Positions 1-13,200 of a DNA stretch of 64,000 nt are shown here, piece by piece. The notes beneath the pieces were generated by a model. That model had not been told where the DNA came from. It made no database searches and saw only the letters and a program-made list of their open reading frames with translations. The DNA lies in contig NW_020194684.1 in NCBI RefSeq assembly GCF_002865645.1, positions 5,867,952-5,931,951 on the forward strand, given 5' to 3'. Within the stretch, counting starts at the first letter, position 1. The number at the start of each line of letters is the position of its first letter. This DNA comes from Hyaloscypha bicolor E (Eukaryota; Ascomycota; Leotiomycetes; Helotiales; Hyaloscyphaceae). The translations under genes were made by a program, and so were the position numbers.

Positions 1-1450
1 GTTATATAATCTTATAAAATAGCCAAATCTTTATTAATAATAGCTTAATAAATAATTAAGCTAGAAACCTATTAGACTATTTTATTTATATAAGGTAAAT
101 ATTCTTATAAATTCCTAATAAGGTATTAAAATAGTTATATAATATTACTTAAGGGCTTTTCTTTAGTAGGGTAATTTATATTTTAACTAGCTTCTATTAT
201 AATAAGATTAGGCCTCTTATTAAAAGATATAGTAATTCGGATATAAAGAAATAAGTAATTTAAAAAGAAAAATAATTAAAATTTATTAGTTAAGATCTAA
301 ATAAACTTTCCTTTTTATTTTCTTTTTTATAGGTCTCTGGTTTAGTTAAATATAGAAAGCTTATAAGTTTAAGCCAAGAACTAGTTAGGTTTTTTATAAT
401 TCGATTTCTGAAATAAAGGTTTATAATTTCTTTATTCTAGTAATATCTTTATATAAGGTTTTAGTAAATCTAGTTAATTTCTAGACCTTTTTCCTTCTTA
501 TTTAAGGCCTAATATTAGAATAACGGATTTTTTTATTTTATCTTAATAGTTTTAGATAGGCCTAGACTTAGTTTTATTTTACTAAGCTTTTTATTCTATT
601 TAGATAATAGAATTTCTCTAGAATTATTATTATAGAGTCTTAATTAGCCTATCTAGTAAACTTGTTTAATAAAATTACTAATCTTTCCTAATATTTAGCT
701 ATTACTAGAAATATAAAAACTTGCCTAGTAAGTTCCTATTTTTCCCGAAATTAGCTTATATTAGGAAAAATAAGCCTAGAGAATAGAAACTAGTCTATAG
801 TTAGTATATTTAATAGTTAGATATTTTTATTATATAGGTTAAATAAGTAAAAGAACCTTAATAAGATTAGTTAAGACTTCTATTTCTTATAGCTTAACTT
901 ATAGGAAAGGAATTACTTATCTAATTCTTAAATAACTTTTTTAGAAAAATAGTTATTAAAATATATTCTCGTTTTATTATAATAGATACTCTAATTTCGG
1001 GAATAGCTTACTCTAAAATAAGAAGCAGTTATAGGAAGTATATTAATAATACTTATTTAATATATTTCTCTAGAAACTCCGGAATAGAATTCTAATATAA
1101 GGCCTTAGATAAAACTGAGTTCTTTTAAGGTATTATTACTATATATAATTAGAAAAATTAAAAAGAATATAACGTTTCTATTCCTATATATTCGGGCCCT
1201 TTAATAGGCTCGAATAAGCTTATATAATTTCATATATAATTAGATTATATATAAAAGTATAATCAGAAATTATAGGCTAAAGGGCTCTTATTTATATAAC
1301 CTGAACCTAGTATTACTAGTATTAGATATAATATTTCTAGCTTAATAATATATAATTAAGAATTATATATAGAACTTAATTAGAGTAAATTAAGTATATT
1401 ATTAATTATATAGAGGAAACTATAAAGGGCTTCCGGCTATATATAAGAAT

Positions 1451-1533
1451 GAGATCTGGGCCGCTTTACTAAAATTAAAGCCTAATAGCCCTATATAAGC
1501 TTTGGGGCTAGTTTTTAATTTTGCTCTAATCTC
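1451..1533. repeat. Hairpin module, copy 1
   Basis: The outer arms GAGAT/ATCTC and inner arms AAAATTAAA/TTTAATTTT flank a core with CCCTATATAAGCT. The shared part GGGCCGCTTTACT also occurs in the copies at 7641 and 10199. It can fold into a long imperfect stem. The function is unknown; it could be a terminal or subterminal structure of the surrounding element. Confidence 0.6.
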
Positions 1534-1784
1534 GATTTAAGATTAATTAGATATTTCAGATACTTATTTAAGAAATATTAGCTTTACTAACTTTAAATTC
1601 ACTTTAAAAATTCACTTTTTAAAGGCTAAAAATTTTCCAGGTAAGCTAAATAAGATAGGTTTTAATTTCGAATTCCAAAGCTTTTTTCCTTTAATAAATA
1701 TATATATATATATATAAATTAATTCTATACCTACTATAGGCCTGCCCCTAACCTATAATACTTTTTATAGTCTATAGAATGTTT

Positions 1785-1885
1785 TCTCTATTATCTACTA
1801 TTATTACTACTATTACTATTATTACTATTACTATAATAGTAAACTTTACTACTAGCCTATTACTACTATTATTTATCTTTCCTGT
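1785..1885. repeat. TTACTA-type simple repeat
   Basis: This is a run of near-perfect TTACTA/TTATTACTA units. The 62-codon ORF at 1779-1967 is an artefact of this low-complexity sequence. Confidence 0.6.
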
Positions 1886-2483
1886 TCTACCTGTCCTTCT
1901 ACCCTGTCCTACTTATACTATAGCCTCCCTTTCCCTTCTTACCGCCTATTATATACCTGTTTTATAGCCTGGCTATACTATTAACTCTATCTGGCCTACT
2001 AATCTAGAGGCTAAACTTGGCTAATTTATTAATTAAGTTTATCCTACCAGATATATATATTATATTAGTAGGTCAGATATATAAATAGTATATATAATTA
2101 TAGCTAGTTTTTTTTAGTAGAAGCTATACTAATTATTATTATAGTAATAAAAGTATTTACTATTTTTTCTATAAATACTTTTATATAATATTTTATAGAT
2201 AGTAACTAATTTAATAAATATTTATAGGTATTACTACTATTCTTACTAGCTTTACTCCTGCCCCTACTAATTTTCCTTTACTTTCCCGGGTTATTACTAG
2301 TAATTATATAATTAACCAGGTTATTTCTAGTAACTTATTTTTATATATATATACTTACTACGGATTATTATAGACTATAACTAATATATAAATAGCCTAT
2401 TATATTACTATTATCTATTTACTTTCTTTTAAAAAACATACTATTTTATTAAGCTTTATAGAAAGCTAGTAGCTCTTTATAAA

Positions 2484-2634
2484 GAGGAAGTAGAAGTACT
2501 AGAAAAAAAAAAGACGAATTATTTAGTACTAATATTAGAGAATAAAAAAAAGTAAGGAAAAGAGGAAAGGGAAAAAGGAAAGAGGAAGAGAGAAAAAGAA
2601 AGAAAGAGGAAAGAAAAGAGAAAGGGAAAAAGGT
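2484..2634. repeat. Purine-rich (GA/AAG) tract
   Basis: About 150 bases are almost pure A/G on the plus strand, made of AAAG, GAGG and AGAAA blocks. It lies just before element copy A. A shorter similar tract is at about 7080-7110. It could be a polypurine or Pol-region relic, or simple-sequence expansion; the sequence does not decide. Confidence 0.5.
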
Positions 2635-2639
2635 ATAAA

Positions 2640-5600
2640 TCCTATAAAGAATTATCTAGAAGAAATATATACTTTTAATATCTAATAATATAATATTCTT
2701 GGTTTATTTAAGCCCTAAAATATTTAAAATAATAATTATAAGTTATTTATAAATAGATACAGATACTTATAGATAATTACGAATAGCTATAGATCCCTAA
2801 ATTCCTTAATCCGACCTATAAGGCTACCTAATACTTATAAGGTATTTATAAGAGATAAAATACTAAAGTAAATTAGCTAAGATCTTAGAATAAGTTATAT
2901 TAAATATTTTAGATAAATTCTTATATAATAGAAAAATACTTAAGCTTTTTATAAATAATATATAGGAAATCTCTATATAAAATTACTTATAAGTAAATAT
3001 AAGTATTTATAAATCTAAACTAATAGTATAAAAGAACTAATCTTATAACTTATTAATAGTTATTATAAAGTATAAATAGACCGGAAACTATTTCTGGAAA
3101 AAGGTAATTCCTAGACTAGTATTTATAATAAATAGCTTAATTTATAAAATTACTTATAACTAGTTATTAAAATTCTTTCTAAATAAGTAAGTCTTAATAT
3201 AATATATTTATAAGCTTATAATTACTATTCGGGTTCTATTATATAAATCTTCTTATAAATATAGGTTTTATAAAAGTAGTACTAGAGCCCTAATCTTAAG
3301 AATAAGCTAAAATAGTAATAAAAAAAGAAGATTAATATTTTATAACTATTTTATAAATAGCTTATATAAGTTATTATCTAAAGACTTATTTATATCTAGG
3401 AAATCTACTAATTAATATATTTATAATTAGTCTAGTAAATATTTAAGAATATAAGTATTAAATTCTAAAACTATAATATTTAATATAGTTAAAAAATACT
3501 ATTTATAAAAGATTAATAGATCTATAGTAGCCTGGGAAAGAAGATCTAGGAAATAAATATAGCTAATTAGATCCGTAATTAATATTAGCTAGTTTATATA
3601 ATCCGGAATTATTACTATTTTATTTAGGTTTAGATTATTAGATAATTTACTAATCTAATAAATAAATTTCTAGTTATTCTTATTTTTATAAACCTATATA
3701 TTAGTTTATAAATAAAGCTATTTAAGCTATAGCTAAATAAATAATTATTAAAGATATATAGTAATAATATTTATCTATAAATTATATAATATAACTAGAA
3801 AAATCTAAATAAAGTTCTTACTAAAAATTATAGGTATTTCTCTAAAAAAAATATTATTTATTATAAACTATAAATTTACTAAAAGCTAGTAAATAACCTT
3901 AAAATAATACTTATATTATATTAGTACTTTATTTCAGATAATAAGATCTATAGATTAGAGAATTTATTTAAAAATATTTTATTTTATAATAGAACTTATA
4001 AATAATTTATAAAGCTTAATTAGAATCTTAAACTAGAAATAAAATATATATTTATTTAGTAATAAAAGAGCTATAATACCTATAGATATTATATAAAGAA
4101 TTATTTATTCTTATTTATAAAAGTAATAATAAAATACTTTATATAAGAATATCTTATTTATATTTTCTAGCTTTTATAAATAGAAGTAAACTATTTATAA
4201 ATCTGATTTAATAACTATAATAATCCCTATAAAGTATAATTACTAATTAGAATTAAGCTAGGCTTATATTATAACTATAAATAATATTTGATTTTTAAGA
4301 ATATATAATATAAATAAGAAATAATACCTACTAGTCTAATCTTAGATAAAAGATAAAAGCCTATAGTTTATAAGTAATTACTACTAATTCGTAAGCCTAT
4401 ATATAAGTAAAAAGAGGCTATAATTATAATATAGATTAAGAAATAGAAATAGAAAACTACTATTATAGGTAAGCTAGTATTAGAAATTATTATAGAAATA
4501 GTATTTATACTAGTCCTAGATTACTAATAGACCTATAATTAGCTACTAATAAAGGCTAGTTAAGAATAATATTTATAAATTATTTATAGGTATAAATAGA
4601 ATAGCCTTATTAAAATACTAATATTATTTCTAATTATTTTTTACTAAATTATAAATAATATAAATAGCCTAATATATTAGGTAATAGATACTTTTAACTA
4701 AATATAAATCTATAAAGAATTATAGGCTATAAATAATTATAAATAAGAGCCATAAATAATACTATTTGCCCGAAATAGGACTATAGTAATATATATAGCT
4801 AATCTAGTTATTATTATTTTATTAGTAATATTTTTATATATAAGTTTTTGAAACCTATATAAAATAGGCCAGAAACTTCAAATATAAGTACTACTAGCTA
4901 TTCTTATATATAGTATTATATTTAAAGAAAGCTATTAAAATTAAATAGGTATTTATAGTTTTTATAGCTAGAGTTATAAGAAAGATATTATCCGAAAAAT
5001 AAACTATTTATTTTTCTTTAAGATAAACTATAAGATATTAAATAAGAGAGAATTCCTAATATATAGAAAATTCGAATAGCTATTAAATAGCCTTATATAG
5101 ACTCATATAATAAGTATATATATATTAGATAATCTTATTATCTATAGCTATAATTATAACTATTATATAATCTACTTCTTTATATATATATTTATAAATA
5201 TACTTAATTATTTAAATTAAGATATATATTTCTATATTAATATATAAATAGAATTTCTAGAAAAAATACAGGTTATATAAAATAATCTAGTAATTATTAT
5301 AGATAATTTACTAATTCCAAATACCGGATTTATAAACTATAAATATTTATTTATTATTCTAGTAATAGTATTTAAAATAACTATTTTTATAAATTATAAT
5401 ATAATCTATAAAAGCCTTTAGGAACCTTTTAAAATATACTAATAAGTTATAAGCTTCTTTATAAATTATATATAAAACCTATATATAATTCTCTTTATAT
5501 AAACTATAAGATATATTACTTATAATTAAGGCTAGAAGCTTATTTATAGGATCCTATAACAGATCCGGTAGCTTAGTATATATAATCTTATTTATATATT

Positions 5601-7540
5601 CAGATATATTAAACTTTATAAATACTTATAAAAATAAAAATAAATATAAATATAGAAGCCCTTATTTCTAGTATTTAATTATATAAATATAGTTTATATA
5701 TAGTCTAAAAAGGCTATTTTTGAGATCTATAAAAAGCTTTTAAATCTTAAATTAAAATATATAAGTAATTAGATCTAGCTAGTTTATAGGTTATAAGCTA
5801 TATAGCTTCTAGATAATCTCTAACTATTATAGATTAGCTATAAAAGTAATAAAAAAGATAGACTTTCTAAAATAATAAATAATAATTATTAAATCTTAAA
5901 AAAGCTATTATATAAACTAATTTCTATTTATAAAAAAAAATAAAAGAATAAATTACTAACCTAGATTAATTACTAAGATATTCTTATAAATAAAAGTATT
6001 TATTAAACTATTATATATATTTATATAAATCTTATCTTAGTATAAATAAAGCTAATTAAGAAATATAATTTTATAAGTAATAAAAGTATTTATAATATAT
6101 TATTAAAAGAGCTAATAAATATAAAAAAAAGATAATACCTTATAATTATAGATATATAAATAAAATTAGTAAAAGGGCTATTACTTTAAATAAATCTATT
6201 AATAAGTATAATAGGTATCTTATAAGATTATTTTATAATATTACCTATATTTATTATATAAAAAGAAAAATATATAATAAAGTAATATATATACTATATA
6301 AATAATAGCTATCTAGTAAAGTTATAGACCTTAATAGCTAGGCTTATAAACTATAAAGAGAATATTATATTAACTCTTATTTATAAACTTGTCTAGGAGA
6401 ATTCCTACTAGCTCTATAGCTATAGGAAGGTTCTTATAATAATAGTTTACTCTAGACTAGAGAATTAGATATATTTATAAGCTAAAAAGAATCCAAAAAT
6501 AACTTATTTAGCTAGCTAATTACTTCTGGACTATTTTATAGATCTATATAAAAGAATTACTATAATCTATAAGTATTTTATAAAGGCTATAAAGAATAGC
6601 TTAATTGAATTACAGATAGTACTATAACTAGAAATTAGTTATATAGTTTAGATTATAAAAAAATAACTAGATAAAGGCCAGAACCTACTATAAGCCTGGC
6701 TTTAAAGGTTCCTAGTAATAAAATAGCTTTCTATAGATCTAAAAGTAATAAAGACTATAAAAAAGATTAGTATATATATCTTTAGTATAGCTTATAGATA
6801 TAAAAGTAAATATAGAATTATATACTTTTATATTTTAATAAAAGCTATAGGCTTATAAATTATCTTTTTTAAAAAGTATTTATAAAAAGAATAAAGGTAT
6901 TTATAACTTATCTATTACTATATCTTTTTTCTTATAATAAAGTTTAAATTTCTAATTTATATCTATAATTATCTCTAATATCTAATACCTTATACTATAA
7001 TTCTTATACTTAATATTTATTAGGCTAAAATTATAAGTAGGCTAATCCCGGAACCGTAAATAAAAACTAATAGGTAAGATAGGAAGAAAAAGAGAAAGAG
7101 GAAAAAAAAATAGTAATAGTAAAATAGCCTCTACTAGCTAGCTATAGGCTATATCTAGCTTATTATAAGTTTAATAGATCCGTTTTCAAGGCCAAGAGTT
7201 ATTCTTATCTATAGAAGGCTATATAGGTCCGGTATATATCTATTAAGGAGTATTTGGATTAATATTTATAAGAGAGAAGTGCTTTATAGCCTATTTGGCC
7301 TAAAGAAGATTAGTAACTAAGTATATAAATCCGGGTATATAAGAATAAAGAGACCTTATATTATAAATATATCTTATATAGATCTTCCTTAAGATTTAGG
7401 GAAAATCCGCTATATAAAAAGTATTATCTATAACTAGTATAAAAGTATAATAGGAAAGAATTTATATTTATATAATTATAGGTTAAATAAAAGGCTAAGG
7501 GATATATAGGAAATAGTAGAAAGCTTTAGTATTTCTGGAG
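2640..7540. mobile_element. Degraded mobile element, copy A (family unknown)
   Basis: Segments at about 3060-3300, 3840-3960 and 6760-6830 match segments at about 10570-10800, 11330-11470 and 14270-14330 at a constant offset near 7.5 kb, so this is a diverged second copy of the 10.3-15.0 kb element. Copy A has lost both CpA and CpG and carries stops every few codons in all frames. I found no diagnostic reverse transcriptase, integrase or transposase motif, so the class is not assigned. Confidence 0.6.
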
Positions 7541-7640
7541 CAAGTAATATATAAGGGGCTTAGGTTCAAGTTTTAATATTTCTTATATAACTAGTTTTTT
7601 AATTTAGTAGTCCGACTATATAATAGTATTATATAAATAA

Positions 7641-7717
7641 GTTTAGGGCCGCTTTACTAAAATTATTACTAGCAGTCCTATATAAGCTCCGGGGCTAGTA
7701 ATAATTTTGTTCTAAAC
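7641..7717. repeat. Hairpin module, copy 2
   Basis: GTTTAG...CTAAAC outer arms enclose perfect 15 bp inner arms beginning AAAATTATTACTAGC and its complement, around a loop containing CCTATATAAGCTCC. It has the same layout as the modules at 1451 and 10199 but a different inner-arm sequence. Confidence 0.65.
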
Positions 7718-7739
7718 TTGTCCCGAATAGCTTTAAATA

Positions 7740-9830
7740 ATACCTTTTTAGTAATAAACTTTTTATAAACTTTTAATAAATTATACAAAAAAGAAAATAG
7801 GTTATAAATATATAAATTTATTTATAAATAAGCTAAAACTATTCTTTTAAGTTATATTTTAATAACTAAGATTTAAAATTAATATATATATATATAATAT
7901 TATTATTAAATTTTAATAATATAAATATTTTAAATAAGTTTTAAAAATTAAAAAATATTAATATATAAATTATTTTTAAAAAAAAAGTAAAAGTTTATTA
8001 AACTTTATATAATATTTTTATTTTTATTTTTTGTTTTTATCTTTTATTTATTTTTAAAATTCTTTTATTAATAAATATTATATAAAGAAAGGTTTTAATA
8101 AAAGTAATTTATTAATATTAAATATAAAAAATATATTTTAATAAATCTTTTAATATTTATATAAGTTTATTTTAAAAAAAGTTTTTAAATATAAAATAAA
8201 AATTCTATATATATAAAAAACTTTAATTAAAAAAGCTTTTTAAAAACTTTATATTATTAAATATATTAAAAATATAAATTACTTTTAAAATCTTTTTTAA
8301 ATAAAAATATTTAAAAATATATTACTTATTTTAAAAATTATTTTAATAAGAATTTTATTATTTATTATATAATTAAATAATATTTTTATAAATTAATAAA
8401 ATTTAACTTAATATAATTTATTTTTAATAAAAGAATTTAATTTCTTATATTATCTTATTAAGTTATAATAAATCTTCTTTTATTAATTTAATTTATAAAA
8501 CTCTTTTTATATTATATTATATTTTTAAATAAATAATTTTATAAATTCTTAAACTTTAAATTTAATATAAGTTTTTTAAATTATTAAAATTATTAATTAT
8601 ATATTTTAGTTATTTATATATATAAAAACTCATATTTATAAACTTTTATTTTATATATTTAGTTTAATTTATTTTTTATTTTTTATTTCTAATATTAACT
8701 ATATAAAAAACTTAATTAAAATTTACAAAAAGCCTTTTTATTATAATAAGAAATAATAATATTTTTATAAAGCTTTCTTATCTTTTTTTTAATTTATATT
8801 TTAATTAAATATATAATATTAATATAATTTTTTTAAATACTAAATTTAATAGAATAAAAATTATAATAAATCTAAATTTAAAATATTATATAATATATAA
8901 GTTTATTTTATATTATTATAAAATATATAAAAAATATCTTATATATTAAAATTTATAATTATTAAATCTTAATAATATAAGTATTTTAAATAAAAATAAA
9001 AATAAATAAGTTTAAAAAATTAATTTAAATATATATAAATTATAAAATAATAAAGGTTTATTAAGCTTTATATAATATTTTAACTTATTTTAATAAATTC
9101 TTTTATTAATAAATATTATATAAAGAAATTTATTAATATTAAATAATATTTTTCTTTATTTTTTTTTAAATATAAAAGTATATTTTAATAAATCTTTTAA
9201 TATTTTAAGTTATTTATAAATTTTTAAAATAAATTATTATTAAAAGTTAATATTATTATTTATATAAAGCTTTTTTAGCTTTTTCTTTTTTTATATTCTT
9301 TTTTATATTTTATTTATATTTATAAAACTTATTACTTTTCTTTATAAATTATTATAGCTTTTACTTATTTATATAAAATTTTCTTTTTCTTTTTATAAAT
9401 TCTTATAGTTTTATTTATATATATAAAGCTTTCTTTTTCTTTCTATAAGTTCTTTTAAGTTTTAATTATACTTATAAAGTTTTTTTTTATAAACTATTAT
9501 AGTCTTTATTTTTATTTATAAAGCTTTTTTATTTTTATAAGTTCTTTAAGCCTTACTTACCTATATAAGTTTCTTATTACTTATACTCTTATTTATAGCT
9601 TTCTTTTAGCCCTTATTTATATCTATAAAGCCTTTTTATAAGCCCTTTTAAGTCTTACTTATTTTTATAAAGCTTTTTCTTTCTTTTATAATTTTTCCTA
9701 AACTATCTTATAAGTCTAAACTATTTTATAAGTCTATAAAGCTTCTTCTTTTCTTATATAAATCCTTATAGCCTTATTCTTATTTATAAAGCTCTCTCTT
9801 ATATCTATAGAACTTCCCTTAAGCTTATTA
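7740..9830. repeat. Hyper-AT low-complexity stretch
   Basis: Nearly all bases are A or T, with long runs of ATTTATA/TTTAAA-like words. The right half (9240-9830) is an irregular array of CTTTTATAAG(C/T)-like words at about 40-60 base spacing, for example repeated TATAAAGCTTTCTTTTTC. It has no coding potential. It may be the decayed remains of an old repeat. Confidence 0.6.
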
Positions 9831-9909
9831 GGTATTAGAATAATAGTATATAATATATGAAAGTTTTAGTATTTCTTATATAACTTGGATTTTTAGGAAA
9901 TCCCAAAAG

Positions 9910-10198
9910 CTAGCTAGAGCCTTAAAAATTCCTCTTTTCCCCTTTTCCCGAGCTTTAAAAAATTATAAGAAAAGCCTCTTATATTCCAGAACTACTAAAA
10001 TAGAGAGAAAGATATTTGAGCTTCTTTTCTCTAATCCCTAGCTAAGCCCTAAGGATTTGGACGGAATTATATTCTAATATATAATTCCTTAAAAGAGAGA
10101 GATTCTAGTATTCCTTATATAACCCGTTTTTTTTTTATAAAGCCCTATAAGCTAACTATTTAGGATAGCCTAAATATAGGATAATATAGAGAAAACGA
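9910..10198 (+). repeat. Direct repeat, left copy
   Basis: It matches 15013-15290 over most of its length. Shared words include GCCTCTTATATTCCAGAAC versus GCCTCTCGCATTCCAGAACC, and CTAATCCCTAGCT and AAGGATTTGGACG in both. Differences are mostly C-to-T or G-to-A. The two copies flank copy B of the element about 5.1 kb apart, so they could be its long terminal repeats or an independent interspersed repeat. Confidence 0.65.
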
Positions 10199-10277
10199 GT
10201 TTAGGGCCGCTTTATTAAAATTATTAATTGGCGGCCCTATATAAGCTCTAGGGCCAATTAATAATTTTATCCTAAAC
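10199..10277. repeat. Hairpin module, copy 3
   Basis: Outer arms GTTTAG/CTAAAC and perfect 16 bp inner arms starting AAAATTATTAATTGGC enclose a loop whose ends CCCT/AGGG can also pair. It sits exactly at the end of the direct repeat at 9910. Confidence 0.65.
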
Positions 10278-10289
10278 TTGTTCCGAATA

Positions 10290-13200
10290 GGGTTAGAATT
10301 AAAGAAGATATATAATTTAGTAAAGACCTTTATAGATAGTATAAGAAAAAGAATAGCCTATAAATAAATTAAAAGCTAAATAAGATTTTATAATATTTCT
10401 AAATATATTATATTATTTATACGATTTATATTAGGAAATAAAAAAATATAAAGCCCTATTTATAAGATTATCCGTAAGGCTACTATATAGAACTAGTTAT
10501 AAGAAAAGACCGGTAACTATAAATCTATTCCTATTACTTTAAATAACTAGTTCTATAACTTATTAATAGTTATTATAAAGGATAAAGTAAGTAGAAACTA
10601 CTTACGGAAGAGTATAAAAGACAGTTACTAATCCGTTAACTAGAGCTTAATCTGTAAAATCATCTGTAATTAGCTATTAAAGTTACTATCTAGTAGCTAT
10701 ATACAAATTAAGAACTTTCCAAAGCTATAAATCAATATCTATAACCCGTTATAAAGCCCTTTCTATAGATAGAGATTCTATAAGAGTATTACGGATATAC
10801 TAATCTTAAGTTATAGCTTGGAAAGGGGTAAATCCGGTAAATAGATATTTTATAAAACTTCTAGAGATAATTCTATAATTTCAGGATCTGTCTTATTTAT
10901 ATTAGCCAAATCTACTATAAAATATATCCGTTTCTGGCCAGGAAATATATCCAGGATTATTTAGTTAAGCTTATAGACTATATTATTCAGGGTTAATAGG
11001 ATTGCCTATCTACTAAAGGCCCGGTAGTTATATAGGGCCTATAAGAGTTATTCTTATAGGTAGATATAATTAATTAGATCTATAACTGACTGGATATATG
11101 AAATAAAAGATAGGAGTATAATCTATCTATTTAAGGATAGATTATATAATAGATAACTAATCTAGTCTATAAAATCCTATTTAAACGGGTTATTATAGAC
11201 CCGTATATTAATCTATAATAATAACTAATAGAGCCATAGCCAGATCTATATCTGCTATAGGCAGGCCTATACCATATTAGCCTGCAAACCATATAGGACT
11301 ACTAGTAAGATCTGGGTAAAGTTCCTCCTAAGGATTATAGGTACTCTTCTAAAAAGAATATTATCTATAACTAATTATAAATTAACTATTAGCCGGTATA
11401 CTACCTTAAAGTAGTACTTGTATTATATAGGTACCTTATTCCAGATAATCAGGTCTATAGATTACAAAAGTATTTTGAACCGGCTTATTTTAGTAATTAT
11501 ACTTATAGATAACTTATTAAGCTTAAATAGAATCCGGAACTAGAAGCAAAATATATATTTGTCCGGGAGAAAGAGAGCTATAATACCTATTAATACTATA
11601 TATAGAATTACCTTATTTTGGCTATAGTAATAGTAGTAGAGGGTCTTATAAAGAAATGTCTTATTAGTTCTATCCGGGCCCTATAAGTAGAAGTAAGCCA
11701 TTTATAAATTGTCTGTAATTACTATTATAATTATCTGGAAATAAGAGTACTAGTTTATATTTAGCTAGGCTTATATTATAATTACTAGTAATATCTTACG
11801 GGTATAATCGATCTATAGATTAGCTATATAGTAACTTACGGTCTAGTTAAAGGTATTTTTAGGTAGGGTAATATCTATAAGTATCTACTAGAGATTTATA
11901 AGGCCAAAATCAAATAAGAAGAGGCTATAATTATAGTAAGGATTAACTAAGGGTAATAGGAAGTTAATTAACGGGTTATAGGCGAGTTTATAGGCCAAGT
12001 TATTATAGAAATACTCTTTATACCGGTTCCAGATCACTTGTATATCCGTAATTAGCTATTAGTAAATATCTATAAGAAAGAATATTTGTAAACTATAGCC
12101 GGTTATTAATAAAATAGCCTTATTAAAATACTAGAACTACTCCTGATTATTCTCTACTAAGCCGCAGATAATACAGGTAGTATAGTATATAGGATAACGG
12201 ATACTCTTAATTAAGTAAAGCTTATTAAAAGACTATAGACTATATATAACTGTTAGTAAAAGCTATAAGTAGAACCGCTTGTTTAAAACTGGGCTATAGT
12301 AGTAAATATAGCCAATACTATACTTTTGCTTATAGTATTTCTATATCCGGGTTTTAGTAACCTATATAAAGTACTATAGGAACTTGTAATATAGGTACTA
12401 GTATCCGTTTTTATATATTATATTATACTTAAAAAAGGCTATTAAGATTAAGTAGGTATTTGTGGCCCGGTCTATAATCTGCTCGGGTAAGAGGTCGGCT
12501 GTAAAGTAGACTATATACTATTCAGGGAGGTGAATTATGAAATATTAAACGAAGGAAACTCCTGGTATATTAGGTATTTGAATAGGTACCAGAAAGCTTC
12601 TATAGGGCCTATATACCGAGCCTGGAAATACTAGGTAATCTTATTATCTATTCCCGAAATAGTAATAGTTATACGGTCTGTTCTCTTATAAATATATTTA
12701 TAAATATATTTAATTACTTATATAAATATATAAACCTCAATATTAATATATAAATAGAACTTCTAGAAAAGATACAGGTTATACGGAATAATCTAGTAGT
12801 TATTACGGATAACTTCCTGGTCTGGAAAGCCTGATTTATAGACTATAAATATATAACTATTATTCCGGTACTGGTATTCGAAATATCTATTCTTATAAAT
12901 AATTATTATAGCTATAAATACTTTAGGGAATCTCTTCTAATATATAAGCAGAGCTATAGGTATCTTACGAACTATATATAGGGCTTTCGGATTATTATTA
13001 AGGCTATACGGCCTATAAGATATTTGGCTAGTAACTATAGCTATAAGTTTACCTATAGAATCCTATAATAGGTCTGGGAGCTCGGTATAAATAATCTTAT
13101 TAACCAAATCAGGAGTTAAGAAAACGGTATTCCTCTTAAGGAATAAGAGTAAATATATATATAGAAGGCTATATTTCTAGTATTTAATTATATAGATATG

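Noticed and set aside
1779..1967. 62-codon plus-strand hydrophobic ORF
   Set aside because: Produced by the TTACTA simple repeat and AT-rich context.
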